From the NCBI GenBank assembly GCA_958295895.1, contig CATQHI010000015.1, positions 1-50,340 of the forward strand: DNA of 50,340 bases. Reading direction: 5' to 3'. Numbering within the stretch: position 1 is the first letter of the stretch; every line of letters begins with the position of its first letter. The notes under the pieces were generated by a model. That model was not told the DNA's origin. It saw only the letters and a list, made by a program, of their open reading frames with translations, and did no database searches. The position numbers were made by a program, and so were the translations under genes. Shown here one piece after another: positions 8,302 through 16,155 of this stretch. The stretch comes from Saprospiraceae bacterium (GTDB lineage Bacteria; Bacteroidota; Bacteroidia; Chitinophagales; Saprospiraceae).

Positions 8302-9093
8302 TTAGCCAACGAAGTAGTGGACCGGATTAGTGGTCAGCTCCGTGGAAAGGACCGCAAAGGTAGTGAACTTAGTAGATAACAGTTCCGCAAGTAGTTGAGT
8401 TGTAAACTGTTCCGATTCGTAGTGGCCGATGTCGCAGATCACGATCTGGCTGTCGGCGTCGAAGAACTCGTGATACTTATAGTCGGCCGTGACGAAGACC
8501 TGTGCCCCGGCCCGTTTAGCGTCTTCAAGCAGAAACCCGCCGGACCCGCCTGCTACGGCTACGGTGGTCACCTCCCGGTCTAGTAGCGCTGTGTGCCGCA
8601 CCACCTCGGCCTGCATCCGCTCGCGCAGCATAGATAGAAAAGCTGTCTCTGACATCGGCTCGGGTAGCTCGCCTACCATGCCGGAGCCCACCGTACCCGT
8701 CTCGTTCTTTGCCCGTAGCAGCCGCAGGTTGTCCAGCTCCAGTTGCTGGGCGATGCGCTCGTTCACTCCCCGGTCCCGCACATTGTCCAGGTTGGTATGG
8801 ATGGCGTAGATCGCTACCCCTAGCTGGATGGCTTTAATCACGGTCCGCTCCACGTAGTTCGCTCCATTCAGGCGCTTCAATCCCCGGAAGACGATGGGAT
8901 GGTGCGCCACCACGAGGTTGCACCCGCGCGCCGCCGCCTCCTCTACGATGGCTTCCGTACAGTCTAGGCTGGTAAGCACACCGATTACTTTGGTAGTAGG
9001 ATCGCCAACGATCAGACCAGCATTATCATAGGACTCCTGTAGCTCGGATGGAGCAATGGTCTCCAAATAGTCGGTCACGTCCTGGATCGTCAA
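8302..9093 (-). CDS. NIF3-like dinuclear metal centre protein
   Basis: 263 residues. The family signature is clear: LQESYDNAGLIVGD at the N-terminus, the metal ligands in VVAHHPIVFRG (His64, His65), the HTNLD motif near residue 98, and the C-terminal GHYESEQ ligand motif. Members form ring-like hexamers; the biochemical role is not settled (often misannotated as GTP cyclohydrolase I type 2). At 263 residues it is the short form, lacking the central PII/CutA-like insertion of ~100 residues common in other NIF3 proteins. The only start matching the family N-terminus is TTG, overlapping the rfaE2 stop as TTGA, implying translational coupling. Confidence 0.92.
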   Translation of the reverse strand: MTIQDVTDYLETIAPSELQESYDNAGLIVGDPTTKVIGVLTSLDCTEAIVEEAAARGCNLVVAHHPIVFRGLKRLNGANYVERTVIKAIQLGVAIYAIHTNLDNVRDRGVNERIAQQLELDNLRLLRAKNETGTVGSGMVGELPEPMSETAFLSMLRERMQAEVVRHTALLDREVTTVAVAGGSGGFLLEDAKRAGAQVFVTADYKYHEFFDADSQIVICDIGHYESEQFTTQLLAELLSTKFTTFAVLSTELTTNPVHYFVG

Positions 9094-9602
9094 ACCTTAA
9101 CCCCTTTACCCCCTAACTCCTTTACCCCTTCCAGAATCCCGGTAGTAGAGTACCCTTCCACAAACGGCAGCACTTCCACCCTACCCCCCCAACTGAGCAC
9201 CTCCGGAGCCCCCACGATGGTCGCCTCGGTATAGTCCCCCCCCTTCACCAGTACATCCGGCCGCAGCGTTCTGATGAGCTCCAGCGGCGTATCCTCCTCA
9301 AAGGCAATCACCCCATCCACGAAGAACAGACTGGCCAGCAACTGCATCCGCGCCTCCACCGGCAGCACCGGACGGCTCGATCCCTTCAGCCGCCTTACAC
9401 TGACATCGGTATTGACCCCCACGATGAGACGCTTACCGAGCCCGGCGGCCTGGGCCAGGTAGGTGAGGTGACCCGGATGCACGAGGTCAAACACCCCGTT
9501 AGTAAACACGGTGGGCTGACTCACCACCCGCCACCCACAGCGGCGGCGGCTCAGCTCGGTCAGCGGGAGCAGTTTGTCATGGACGAGTTCGAGTGGTGTC
9601 AT
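9090..9602 (-). CDS. rfaE2: D-glycero-beta-D-manno-heptose 1-phosphate adenylyltransferase
   Basis: 170 residues, a single nucleotidyltransferase domain. It shows VFTNGVFDLVHPGHLTYL, with the HxGH-type ATP-binding motif at residues 42-45, and the C-terminal block VLVKGGDYTEATIVGAPEV typical of RfaE domain II. It would adenylate heptose-1-phosphate in the ADP-heptose pathway for LPS core; the kinase (rfaE1) is not in this window, so it is a split, not a fused, HldE. First gene of the rfaE2-NIF3-zinc ribbon operon. A perfect 12-bp palindrome sits directly before the ATG. Confidence 0.92.
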   Translation of the reverse strand: MTPLELVHDKLLPLTELSRRRCGWRVVSQPTVFTNGVFDLVHPGHLTYLAQAAGLGKRLIVGVNTDVSVRRLKGSSRPVLPVEARMQLLASLFFVDGVIAFEEDTPLELIRTLRPDVLVKGGDYTEATIVGAPEVLSWGGRVEVLPFVEGYSTTGILEGVKELGGKGVKV

Positions 9603-9603
9603 A

Positions 9604-9615
9604 GCGAATATTCGC
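9604..9615. promoter_or_regulatory. 12-bp palindrome GCGAATATTCGC before rfaE2
   Basis: Perfect palindrome starting one base upstream of the rfaE2 ATG (minus strand, start codon 9600-9602). Position suggests an operator or translation-affecting hairpin; no regulator is known from the sequence. Confidence 0.35.
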
Positions 9616-9647
9616 CGGGTTTAGGGCTTGGCTCGGATTAAGATAGG

Positions 9648-10097
9648 CTACCGCCGCCGCCCCCGCTCGCGGTAGCGTACCCAGGCGTTGTAGATGAGCC
9701 GAAAGGGCATCACGGCCGCGGCCACCACCGCCCACACTCCGAAGAAGCGGTACTCTGCGTGCATGTACTTGTCCATCGTCAGGCCCGTCTCCGGCTCTAG
9801 TCCCTGCACGAGCACGTCCGGGCCCCGCTCATCGAAGTAGATGATAAACGCATTAAAGGCCTGTACCATGTAGAAGATCAGGGGGATGAGCGCCAGGGCC
9901 AGCAACGCCCCCACTACCATCCGGTCGCGCAGCCAGCTTACCTCCAGCAGGAACAGATAGCGGGTAACGGTCACGGCCGTTACCACGTACACGAAGTTGG
10001 GTACGAAGAAGGGGAAGTTCGGCACCGAAGAGTAGATCGGCAGCAGCACCAGCCCGGCCAGCACCAGGGTGAAGGCCCACCAGGTGAGTTCGAACAC
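9648..10097 (-). CDS. Four-TM hypothetical membrane protein
   Basis: About 149 residues if the GTG at 10095-10097 is used (MFELTWWAFTLVLAG...). A TTG at 10124, overlapping the serA stop by 11 bp, is the alternative. Hydrophobic segments at roughly residues 6-22, 29-48, 61-80 and 115-135 predict four membrane helices with a basic C-terminal tail (RYRERGRRR). No family is recognised. It directly follows serA and may be translated from the same message. The residues between helices 3 and 4 (YFDERGPDVLVQGLEPETG) form the longest soluble loop. Function unknown. Confidence 0.7.
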   Translation of the reverse strand: MFELTWWAFTLVLAGLVLLPIYSSVPNFPFFVPNFVYVVTAVTVTRYLFLLEVSWLRDRMVVGALLALALIPLIFYMVQAFNAFIIYFDERGPDVLVQGLEPETGLTMDKYMHAEYRFFGVWAVVAAAVMPFRLIYNAWVRYRERGRRR

Positions 10098-10113
10098 GGC
10101 CGTGGTGGTCTGC

Positions 10114-11055
10114 TTAGCCGGCAAAGTGGTCGCGGATGTGTTCGAAGAGCTCGACGCCGATATTGTCCTGTGCCTCCTCGGTGGCCGCGCCGATGTGGGG
10201 CGATACGCTTACCCGGGGGTGCTCCAGCAGATCGCGGCGGGGACTGGGCTCGTCGACGAAGACGTCCAGGGCGGCCCCGGCAATCTTGCCGCTGTTAAGT
10301 CCTTCCAGTAGTGCATCTTCATTGATCACGCCACCGCGGCTAGTGTTGGCGATGATGACGCCATCTTTCATTTTGGCGATCTCGTCCGCCCCGATCAGGT
10401 CACCGCCGGGCACGTGGATGGTGATGTAGTCGGCCTGTCCGAGCGCCTCCTCCAGGGGCAAGGTCTTGAGCGTGAAGCTCATCGTTTTGCCGTCGTAGAA
10501 GTCTAGCTGCACTGTATCCTGTTCCTTATAGGTATCCACGGGGATGACCTGCATACCCAGTCCCAGTCCGATGCGGGCTGCAGCGATGCCGATGCGCCCG
10601 AAGCCGATAATGACCAGGGTACGGCCGCGCAGCTGCCGCCCTTCGGCGTACGCTTTCTTGAGCTTATTGAAGTCCCCATCCGCCTTGGTCAGTTCCCGGT
10701 TCGAGCGATTCAGAAACCGGCTTAGTCCGAAAAAGTGCCCGAACACCAGCTCTGCCACGGCCTGGCTCGAAGCGGCCGGGGTGTTATAGGTCGGAATGCC
10801 CTTGCTCCTGGCGTACTCGTGGTCGATATTGTCGATGCCCACCCCCCCGCGCAGGATGGCCTTCAAATTAGGACTGGCGTCGATAAGTTCCTTCCGCACC
10901 TCGGTAGCGCTGCGCACGATGATGGCGTCGTAGTCATTGAGCTTGGTCATCAGCTGGTCCTGGGGGATCTTGTCGGTCACGACTTCGAAGCCGGCGTCTT
11001 CCAGGAGTTGTTTGCCGTTATCGGCGATGCCATCGTTGGCTAGGATGCGGATCAT
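10114..11055 (-). CDS. serA: D-3-phosphoglycerate dehydrogenase, short form
   Basis: 313 residues, oxidising 3-phosphoglycerate to 3-phosphohydroxypyruvate in the first step of serine synthesis. Substrate-binding part: VRSATEVRKELID and RGGVGIDNID. Nucleotide-binding part: TLVIIGFGRIGIAAARIG. Catalytic residues: Arg in NTSRGGVINED, Glu in VDEPSP and His in SPHIGAAT. There is no C-terminal ACT domain, so serine feedback of the E. coli kind is not expected. The open frame extends upstream to 11211, but homology starts at MIRILANDGIADNG, i.e. 11055. A perfect TACCTTTG box lies 73 bp upstream, so the leader of the mRNA would contain one copy of the dispersed GC-rich repeat. Confidence 0.93.
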   Translation of the reverse strand: MIRILANDGIADNGKQLLEDAGFEVVTDKIPQDQLMTKLNDYDAIIVRSATEVRKELIDASPNLKAILRGGVGIDNIDHEYARSKGIPTYNTPAASSQAVAELVFGHFFGLSRFLNRSNRELTKADGDFNKLKKAYAEGRQLRGRTLVIIGFGRIGIAAARIGLGLGMQVIPVDTYKEQDTVQLDFYDGKTMSFTLKTLPLEEALGQADYITIHVPGGDLIGADEIAKMKDGVIIANTSRGGVINEDALLEGLNSGKIAGAALDVFVDEPSPRRDLLEHPRVSVSPHIGAATEEAQDNIGVELFEHIRDHFAG

Positions 11056-11092
11056 GGTCAGGGGGTTAAGAGGCAGGGAAAATGTTGTGGGG

Positions 11093-11109
11093 GGCGGGGC
11101 CGCAGGTGC
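11093..11109 (+). repeat. GC-rich dispersed 17-mer, copy 2
   Basis: Exact GGCGGGGCCGCAGGTGC in the divergent gap between serA and cvpA. It lies between the serA promoter-like box and the serA start, hence inside the predicted serA leader in inverse orientation. Confidence 0.9.
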
Positions 11110-11128
11110 AAGGTTAATTGAAAGGCGG

Positions 11129-11136
11129 CAAAGGTA
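11129..11136 (-). promoter_or_regulatory. TACCTTTG -7 box for serA
   Basis: Perfect TAnnTTTG on the minus strand, 73 bp before the serA start codon. No convincing -33 element at the usual distance. Confidence 0.45.
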
Positions 11137-11234
11137 GGTCAGCCCGGCGTAGCTTGCGTACCTTAACCAATAGGGAACCGCTACGTTTACTGCTCTAACA
11201 CCTTTACGCATTCACCCCTTAATTACTTTACCCC

Positions 11235-11810
11235 ATGGTCATCGACATCGTCTGCCTCATCTTCCTGGCCTATGGCTTCTGGGTCGGCTACAGCCGCGGT
11301 ATCATCTCTACGGTACTGAGCCTGGTGAGCTACCTCTTCGGGGTGCTGGCGGCGATGAAGTTCGGTCCCATTGCGGCGGAGATGATCTTCGAGACTTTTC
11401 CACAGGTGACCAGCGCGGGGGCCTTCGTGTTGGGGGTGGTGCTACTGTTCTTTCTAACGCTCATCCTGTTCCGCATCCTGGCGCGGGGACTTACCGGTTT
11501 CATGGAGCGCGTCAACATCAACTTCATCAACCAGGTGCTGGGGGGCGTCCTATCGGGGCTCTTTTTCACCTTCATCTTCTCCGGGCTCGTGTACTTCGGC
11601 GACCGCAGCAAGATCATCACCGATGAGGTCAAGGCGGACAGCATCACCTATCCGGTGCTGATCCAGCTACCGGATATCGTCATCGAGCACGGCAAGGCGC
11701 TGTTCCCCATCTTCTACGACTTCTACGAGCAGGCGGTGGATGCTATGGACCGGCTGCGGGATGGGGTGGACCGGCGGGAGAACGATAGTATTTTCGACCT
11801 GGAGGAGTAG
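11235..11810 (+). CDS. CvpA family membrane protein
   Basis: 191 residues with four predicted membrane helices (about residues 3-22, 28-47, 63-83, 103-125). The N-terminal pattern VIDIVCLIFLAYGFWVGYSRG, followed by a glycine-rich second helix, is the typical CvpA/colicin V production protein signature. This family is widespread in the inner membrane and is linked in enterobacteria to colicin V export and envelope stress resistance; its molecular activity is unknown. The C-terminal tail is charged and cytosolic. The last 68 bp overlap, antisense, the extended 3' end of holA. Confidence 0.88.
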   Translation: MVIDIVCLIFLAYGFWVGYSRGIISTVLSLVSYLFGVLAAMKFGPIAAEMIFETFPQVTSAGAFVLGVVLLFFLTLILFRILARGLTGFMERVNINFINQVLGGVLSGLFFTFIFSGLVYFGDRSKIITDEVKADSITYPVLIQLPDIVIEHGKALFPIFYDFYEQAVDAMDRLRDGVDRRENDSIFDLEE

Positions 11811-12861
11811 TGTGGAGTACAATGCTGCCGGAGGCAGCATTGTACTGCGGGTGCATTAGCTTCCACACCAGCTCCTTCAGCAACTCATGCTCCTCCCGCC
11901 CCGCCAGGTTGCTCCCCACTCCCTTGCTCTTCAGGTCGTACTCCCGCAGTAGCGCGAAGACCTCGTGCATACCCGGCTCCGAGTAGTTACGTGCCGTTTG
12001 CTCATAGTCCTGCAGGAAGAAGTCGAAGCGCAGGCCGAGCGCCTTCATGATCGCCTGCCGGCTTTCCCGCTTGCGGTGCAGCTCCTTGAGGAGGAAGACC
12101 TTGCTGAAGTAGTTGTACAGACTGCCCGTCACCATGGGTAGCGGCGCGGCCTTCGGGTTGGCCCGAAAGTAGTTCAGAATGCGGGTGGCCTTGACCACGT
12201 CGCGGTGACCGATGGCGCGCTGGAGCTCGAAGACGTTGTAGTCCTTGCTCACGCCGACCTGCTCCTCCACGATCTCCGTAGTGACCTCGGTGCCGGGGGC
12301 TAGGTTAAGCAGTAGCTTATCAAGCTCGTTGGTGATCTTGCCTAGGCTCGTACCCAGGAACTCGGCCAGCAGGTTAGCGGCCTCGGGGCGGATGGTGTAC
12401 TTGCGGTCGCGTAGGTAGTTGGTGATCCAGCCGGGCACCTTGTTGTCGTACAGCCCCTTGGCCTCGAAGACGACGCCGTTTTTCTTGATCGCCTTGGTCA
12501 GCGCCAGGTTGCCGCTGAGTTTCTTGTGCTTGTGGCTGATGACTAGTACGGTAGTCGGGGCGGGCTTTTCGGCGTAGGCGGCCAGGTCCTTGAGTCCGCG
12601 CATGTCCTGGGCCTCGCGCAGCAAGATCAGTTGCCGTTCGGCCATCATGGGAAAGCGCCGGGCGGCGTCTACGACCTGTAGGTGGTCGGTGTCCTTCCCG
12701 TACAGGATAGTTTGGTTGAAGGCGCGCTCGTGCTCCGCTAGGGCGTGGCGCTCGATGGCCTCCTCCAGCTGATCGATGAAGTAAGGTTCTTCACCGTGTA
12801 GGAGGTACAGGGGGGCGAAGTCTTTTGCTTTGATCGCCTTTAGGAGGGGGCCGAAGTCCAT
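11743..12861 (-). CDS. holA: DNA polymerase III subunit delta, with aberrant C-terminal tail
   Basis: 372 residues. The N-terminal AAA+-like domain (APLYLLHGEEPYFIDQLEEAI) and central segment TSLGKITNELDKLLL are characteristic of HolA, the clamp-loader subunit that opens the beta clamp. The last ~33 residues (after LVWKLMHPQ) are translated from a perfect 31-bp palindrome and then from the antisense strand of cvpA, so they are unlikely to be ancestral. The family C-terminus most likely ended at or just before the palindrome. The start ATG lies 4 nt after a TACCTTCA box, the same arrangement as in the radical SAM gene. Confidence 0.9.
   Translation of the reverse strand: MDFGPLLKAIKAKDFAPLYLLHGEEPYFIDQLEEAIERHALAEHERAFNQTILYGKDTDHLQVVDAARRFPMMAERQLILLREAQDMRGLKDLAAYAEKPAPTTVLVISHKHKKLSGNLALTKAIKKNGVVFEAKGLYDNKVPGWITNYLRDRKYTIRPEAANLLAEFLGTSLGKITNELDKLLLNLAPGTEVTTEIVEEQVGVSKDYNVFELQRAIGHRDVVKATRILNYFRANPKAAPLPMVTGSLYNYFSKVFLLKELHRKRESRQAIMKALGLRFDFFLQDYEQTARNYSEPGMHEVFALLREYDLKSKGVGSNLAGREEHELLKELVWKLMHPQYNAASGSIVLHTTPPGRKYYRSPAGPPHPAAGP
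11816..11846. repeat. Perfect 14-bp-stem palindrome, copy 2
   Basis: AGTACAATGCTGCC (11816-11829), loop GGA, then its exact reverse complement (11833-11846). It lies right after the cvpA stop (11808-11810) and inside the holA reading frame. Its right half is identical to part of the element at 4081-4102. It can function as a strong hairpin at the end of cvpA mRNA. Confidence 0.9.
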
Positions 12862-12883
12862 GGGGTGAAGGTACGATTTGGTG

Positions 12884-12892
12884 GCACCTGCG
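12884..12892 (-). repeat. CGCAGGTGC 9-mer upstream of holA
   Basis: Variant member of the GC-rich repeat family: rest of the 17-mer is only partly conserved (CCGGCCGCAGGTGC on the minus strand). Located about 23 bp upstream of the holA start codon. Confidence 0.6.
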
Positions 12893-12902
12893 GCCGGGGT
12901 AG

Positions 12903-13346
12903 CTAATCCCGCTTCAGATGAAGCGTATTTTCATCAGCATCAACTTGACTTCTGAGGGTCATGCGGTCGCCATTGAGACTTATATTATATGTTTCATCAT
13001 CAAGCGTGATCGCCGTAGCGCCATCGCTTATCTGGTAGTTCAAACGGTAAATTCCGCTTTCAATGACATTTGGAAATTTGGACTCGATCTCCCAATTGAC
13101 GGTGCCAGTGTCGATATCATCATCATTAAAATTCATGTTGAAAGACTCAATCACGTCGGGTATCGCTTCTTCATTGTCAATCATCCACGAAGTAACTTCC
13201 CAATTACCTTGTATACGATCGTTTAATTCTTGAACGGAAATGCCATCGTCATCATCATCCCCCCCAAACAGCTTCCCAATACAGGAAGAAGAGGTGAGCA
13301 GTACAGCGATAAGCAGCAGGTAAGAAAAACGGTGCAACGTCTTCAT
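12903..13346 (-). CDS. Small lipoprotein, lipocalin-like hypothetical
   Basis: 147 residues from the ATG at 13344-13346. A lipoprotein signal peptide (MKTLHRFSYLLLIAVLLTSS, then SCIGK) places the lipidated cysteine near residue 22, followed by an acidic stretch GGDDDDD. The mature part (IQGNWEVTSWMIDNEE ... LDDETYNISLNGDRMTLRS) has the pattern of Bacteroidota lipocalin-like proteins: W near the start, then beta strands. The frame continues upstream to 13535, but those codons overlap the aminotransferase gene and are not believed. Base composition is noticeably more AT-rich than its neighbours, suggesting recent acquisition or relaxed selection. A perfect TACATTTG box is at 13388-13395. Confidence 0.8.
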   Translation of the reverse strand: MKTLHRFSYLLLIAVLLTSSSCIGKLFGGDDDDDGISVQELNDRIQGNWEVTSWMIDNEEAIPDVIESFNMNFNDDDIDTGTVNWEIESKFPNVIESGIYRLNYQISDGATAITLDDETYNISLNGDRMTLRSQVDADENTLHLKRD

Positions 13347-13387
13347 AAGATTTGGTAGTTGTGTAGTTCGAAGTGTACTAGGACTAC

Positions 13388-13395
13388 CAAATGTA
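13388..13395 (-). promoter_or_regulatory. TACATTTG -7 box for lipoprotein gene
   Basis: Perfect TAnnTTTG on the minus strand, 41 bp upstream of the lipoprotein start; a TTTTG stretch lies about 23 bp further upstream. Confidence 0.5.
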
Positions 13396-13423
13396 TGCCA
13401 CCCAAACCAAACTACTGGCAAAA

Positions 13424-14605
13424 TTATTCCTCCCCCAACGCCGCCAAAATCACCCCACACGCCCACTCGATCTCCTCCACCGTGATCGTCAGCGGCGGAG
13501 CAATACGCAAACTCCGCTCGTTCCACAAAAACCAATCCGTAATCAAGCCCCGCTCTAGACAGCCGGCAATTACCCGCCGCACCTCGTCGAAATCAGCCAG
13601 CTCCACAGCCATCCACAGGCCGGCGGAGCGCAGGTGCAAAATTTTCGGGTGCTGGAGCAAGCGGTGAAACAGCGCTTCCTTTTCCGGTACGGCGGCTAGT
13701 AGCTCGGGCTGATCCAGCAGTGTCTGTAGCACCGCCAGCCCCGCCGCACAGCTCACCGGATGCCCTCCGAACGTAGTGATGTGACCCAGCACCGGATTAT
13801 TGGTCAGCGACTCCATCAGCTCGCGCCGGGCTACGAAGGCACCCAGCGGCATACCGCCGCCAAAGCCCTTAGCCAGCAGCAGCACGTCCGGCACCACCCC
13901 GTATTGCTCGAAGGCGAAGAGCGTACCGGTGCGTCCCATACCGGCCTGTATCTCGTCCAGAATCAGTAGCGCGCCGGTTTCATTGCACCTGCGTCGCACC
14001 GCCCGGATCCACTCCCTGCGTGGTTTGCGGATGCCCCACTCGGCCTGCACGGTCTCGAGGATGACGGCGGCCGTACGCTCCGTAATGCGCTCCAGACAGG
14101 CATCACAGTTGAAATCAAGGTGACGGATACCCGGTAGCAGAGGGTGAAAGGGACGCGTAAAGTCCTTCGGCCACATCAGACTGGCCGCCCCCTGGGTGCT
14201 GCCGTGGTAGGCGTGGGTGGCGGCGATGATCTCGGTGCGCCCGGTGACCCGCTTGGCGAGCTTCATGGCTCCCTCGGTGGCCTCCGTGCCGGAGTTGGTG
14301 AAGTAGACGTTGTCGAGCTGCTCGGGTAGCTGACTGCACAGTAGGGTGGCTAGCTCCACCTGCGGCCCGAGCACGAACTCGCCGTAGACCAGGGTGTGCA
14401 TGTAAGTACCGGCCTGTCGTTGTACCGCTTGTACCACGGCCGGGTGGTTATGGCCCAGGGCGCTCACACCGATGCCGGCGATGAGGTCGAGGTACCGCTT
14501 GCCGCTGCTATCGATCAGGTAGACCCCCTCGCCGCCGGCAATTTCCAGGCCCATGGGGGCGGGGCTAGTCTGGGCGATGTGCTTGAGGAAGTTGGCGCGG
14601 CGCAT
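13424..14605 (-). CDS. Class III PLP-dependent aminotransferase
   Basis: 393 residues. Fold-type I, class III signature: LIAGIGVSALGHNHPAVV, YFTNSGTEATEGAMKLAKR, the PLP-stacking/phosphate region THAYHGSTQGAASLM, the aspartate in LLILDEIQAGMGRTG and the Schiff-base lysine in LLLAKGFGGGMPLGA. Closest by look to acetylornithine/ornithine/4-aminobutyrate aminotransferases; the exact substrate cannot be set from sequence alone. No arginine-biosynthesis neighbours are present. ATG at 14603-14605 is chosen; it is 6 nt after a perfect TACTTTTG box, whereas the longer frame begins with TTG inside that box. Confidence 0.92.
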   Translation of the reverse strand: MRRANFLKHIAQTSPAPMGLEIAGGEGVYLIDSSGKRYLDLIAGIGVSALGHNHPAVVQAVQRQAGTYMHTLVYGEFVLGPQVELATLLCSQLPEQLDNVYFTNSGTEATEGAMKLAKRVTGRTEIIAATHAYHGSTQGAASLMWPKDFTRPFHPLLPGIRHLDFNCDACLERITERTAAVILETVQAEWGIRKPRREWIRAVRRRCNETGALLILDEIQAGMGRTGTLFAFEQYGVVPDVLLLAKGFGGGMPLGAFVARRELMESLTNNPVLGHITTFGGHPVSCAAGLAVLQTLLDQPELLAAVPEKEALFHRLLQHPKILHLRSAGLWMAVELADFDEVRRVIAGCLERGLITDWFLWNERSLRIAPPLTITVEEIEWACGVILAALGEE

Positions 14606-14611
14606 GGCCGG

Positions 14612-14619
14612 CAAAAGTA
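14612..14619 (-). promoter_or_regulatory. TACTTTTG -7 box abutting aminotransferase start
   Basis: Perfect TAnnTTTG on the minus strand with only 6 nt to the ATG; predicts a leaderless or near-leaderless transcript. Confidence 0.55.
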
Positions 14620-14643
14620 CGGCGCGGCGGGGCGGTTAGCAGG

Positions 14644-15156
14644 CTAGTCCGCGGCGGCTAACTCGTTTACCAGACGTCCCAGTTCCTTAGCCGCCAGGTC
14701 CGTGCGGGCGGTCACCAGCGTCGTGCGGTCTGCTTCCTGCACCACGACGACCAGGTCGCGGATCTTTTGCCTGCGGTAGCGTACGGTGAGGGTGACCCGG
14801 CTCCCCTCGGCGGTACGCACCTCGGCCCAGCGCTCGAAGTCCTTGTACCGCTCCAGGGTGTAGAGTAGGTTCACGATGCCTTCCTGCGGGGCGGTAAAGT
14901 CGGCATTGTCGAAGCTCACCACGCGCAGGGTACCCACCTCGCCGAGCAGCTCGAACACGGCCCGTTCGTCATCGTCTTCGGCGGCGGTGAAGGCGATACT
15001 GCTGGCCAGTCCGACCAGCCAACCGGGCACCTTTACGGCCACGTTTTCTTCGCCCTTGCGGTGTACGTTGATGAAGTCGTTGATGGCCTGTTCCTGGGCG
15101 CTCAGGGCGGTCGTGAGCAGGCAGCAGATGATGAGTAATCGATACATAGTGTGCAT
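14644..15156 (-). CDS. DUF4252 domain-containing exported protein (first)
   Basis: 170 residues (ATG at 15156; a second ATG at 15147 is equally possible). Signal peptide MYRLLIICCLLTTALSAQ. The mature part follows the DUF4252 pattern: SSIAFTAAEDDDERAVFELLGEVGTLRVV, then KDFERWAEVRTAEGSRVTL. Function unknown; family members in Bacteroidota are commonly encoded behind ECF sigma and anti-sigma genes, as here. Last gene of a four-gene cluster sigma-anti-sigma-DUF4252-DUF4252; it starts 10 bp after its paralogue. Confidence 0.85.
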   Translation of the reverse strand: MHTMYRLLIICCLLTTALSAQEQAINDFINVHRKGEENVAVKVPGWLVGLASSIAFTAAEDDDERAVFELLGEVGTLRVVSFDNADFTAPQEGIVNLLYTLERYKDFERWAEVRTAEGSRVTLTVRYRRQKIRDLVVVVQEADRTTLVTARTDLAAKELGRLVNELAAAD

Positions 15157-15166
15157 ATTGAGTGGT

Positions 15167-15667
15167 TTATTTAAGGGAATTCTGAAGCGCGGAGAGCTTA
15201 CTGAGGTCGATGTTACCGACGAAGCTCAGCATGGCAAAACTGCTGTCCGCCCCCACCAGCATAAAGAGCTCGCTGACGACCGCTTTATCGTTCTGGACAA
15301 AGGCCTCCACGTGCTGCCCGTCCTTGGTGCGTACGCTGAAGAGCAGGTCGTAGGCGTCGGTATTGATCCGCGCGTTGGCCTCATCATAAAACTTCAGCGG
15401 CGTCACATCGGTGTGCAGCACTCGGATGCCCCGTACGTCCCTGACGACTTCCAGGATGGCGGCCAGTTCTTCATCGTCGATCTCATCCAGCTCGATCTTC
15501 GCATCATCTAGGAGCTCAAACATCTTCCCGCTCACATACACGGCGGTAAAGCGTTCATCGTCCACGTACTCACTGAAGTAGTTGGAAATACCATCCAGCG
15601 GCAAACTCTGGGCGGGGAGCGCAGGTGCAAAGAGGAGGAGGAAGAGCGAAATTAGTAGGTAACGCAT
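15167..15667 (-). CDS. DUF4252 domain-containing exported protein (second)
   Basis: 166 residues from the ATG at 15665-15667. Signal peptide MRYLLISLFLLLFAPALPAQ, then SEYVDDERFTAVYVSGKMFELL, DVRGIRVLHTDV and a C-terminal strand-rich part, as in the DUF4252 family. A paralogue of the following gene. The signal-peptide coding region contains a CGCAGGTGC repeat variant (15620-15628), coding for the APALPA end. Likely target or effector of the adjoining ECF sigma factor. Confidence 0.85.
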   Translation of the reverse strand: MRYLLISLFLLLFAPALPAQSLPLDGISNYFSEYVDDERFTAVYVSGKMFELLDDAKIELDEIDDEELAAILEVVRDVRGIRVLHTDVTPLKFYDEANARINTDAYDLLFSVRTKDGQHVEAFVQNDKAVVSELFMLVGADSSFAMLSFVGNIDLSKLSALQNSLK

Positions 15668-15687
15668 GGTTAGATAGTTTTGTAGTA

Positions 15688-16155
15688 TCAATCGAGAATG
15701 TCCCGTACCTCCCGCAGCTCGCGGACGGTGATTGTAGGACCTTCGTTAAGTTTATCGGAGGTCGTTTCCAGCACCGTTTTGAGGAAGCGTATGGCCGCCC
15801 GCTCGTCGGTGATCTCGTGGCGGCTCCAGTCTACGGGCTGCCGCTCGGCGACCGGGAAGGTGGTCAGGTCGGGCTGCTGCCAGAGGTAGGTGCCGCGAAC
15901 GGCGAGCAGGAGCAGTAGGGCGGCGGCTACGGCAAGTAGGGTCCGCTGCCAGTTAAGTCGGCGGGTGACTTTCCGGGGCGGGGCGCTCACCTGCCGTTCC
16001 TGATCCCAGTAGGCGAACAGGGGGGCGTAGGAGGCCAGCTCCGGCGGCACATCGGCGGGGTTACGGAAGTAGGTCTGTAGATCGCGCTCCTCAGCCAGGG
16101 TAGTTTCTCCGGCAAAGTAGCGTTCGAGCAGGGCGGTGGCGCGGGCGTGGGTCAT
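15688..16155 (-). CDS. Putative anti-sigma factor, single TM
   Basis: 155 residues. The N-terminal ~65 residues are soluble, with an anti-sigma-like start (ARATALLERYFAGETTLAEERDLQTYF), one membrane helix at about 72-89 (LLAVAAALLLLLAVRGTYL), and a periplasmic C-terminus. It overlaps the sigma-factor stop by 4 bp, the classical arrangement of ECF sigma and cognate anti-sigma. No zinc-binding HxxxCxxC motif is seen. Assigned from context and topology. Confidence 0.75.
   Translation of the reverse strand: MTHARATALLERYFAGETTLAEERDLQTYFRNPADVPPELASYAPLFAYWDQERQVSAPPRKVTRRLNWQRTLLAVAAALLLLLAVRGTYLWQQPDLTTFPVAERQPVDWSRHEITDERAAIRFLKTVLETTSDKLNEGPTITVRELREVRDILD

Noticed and set aside
11056..11211. 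N-terminal extension of serA
   Set aside because: It would cross the dispersed repeat and the promoter-like box; homology begins at MIRILANDG (11055).
9101..11234. CCTTTACCCC-like short repeats near rfaE2 and cvpA starts
   Set aside because: Low-complexity C/T stretches; partly coding (GGKGVKV). Too weak to be called a repeat family here.
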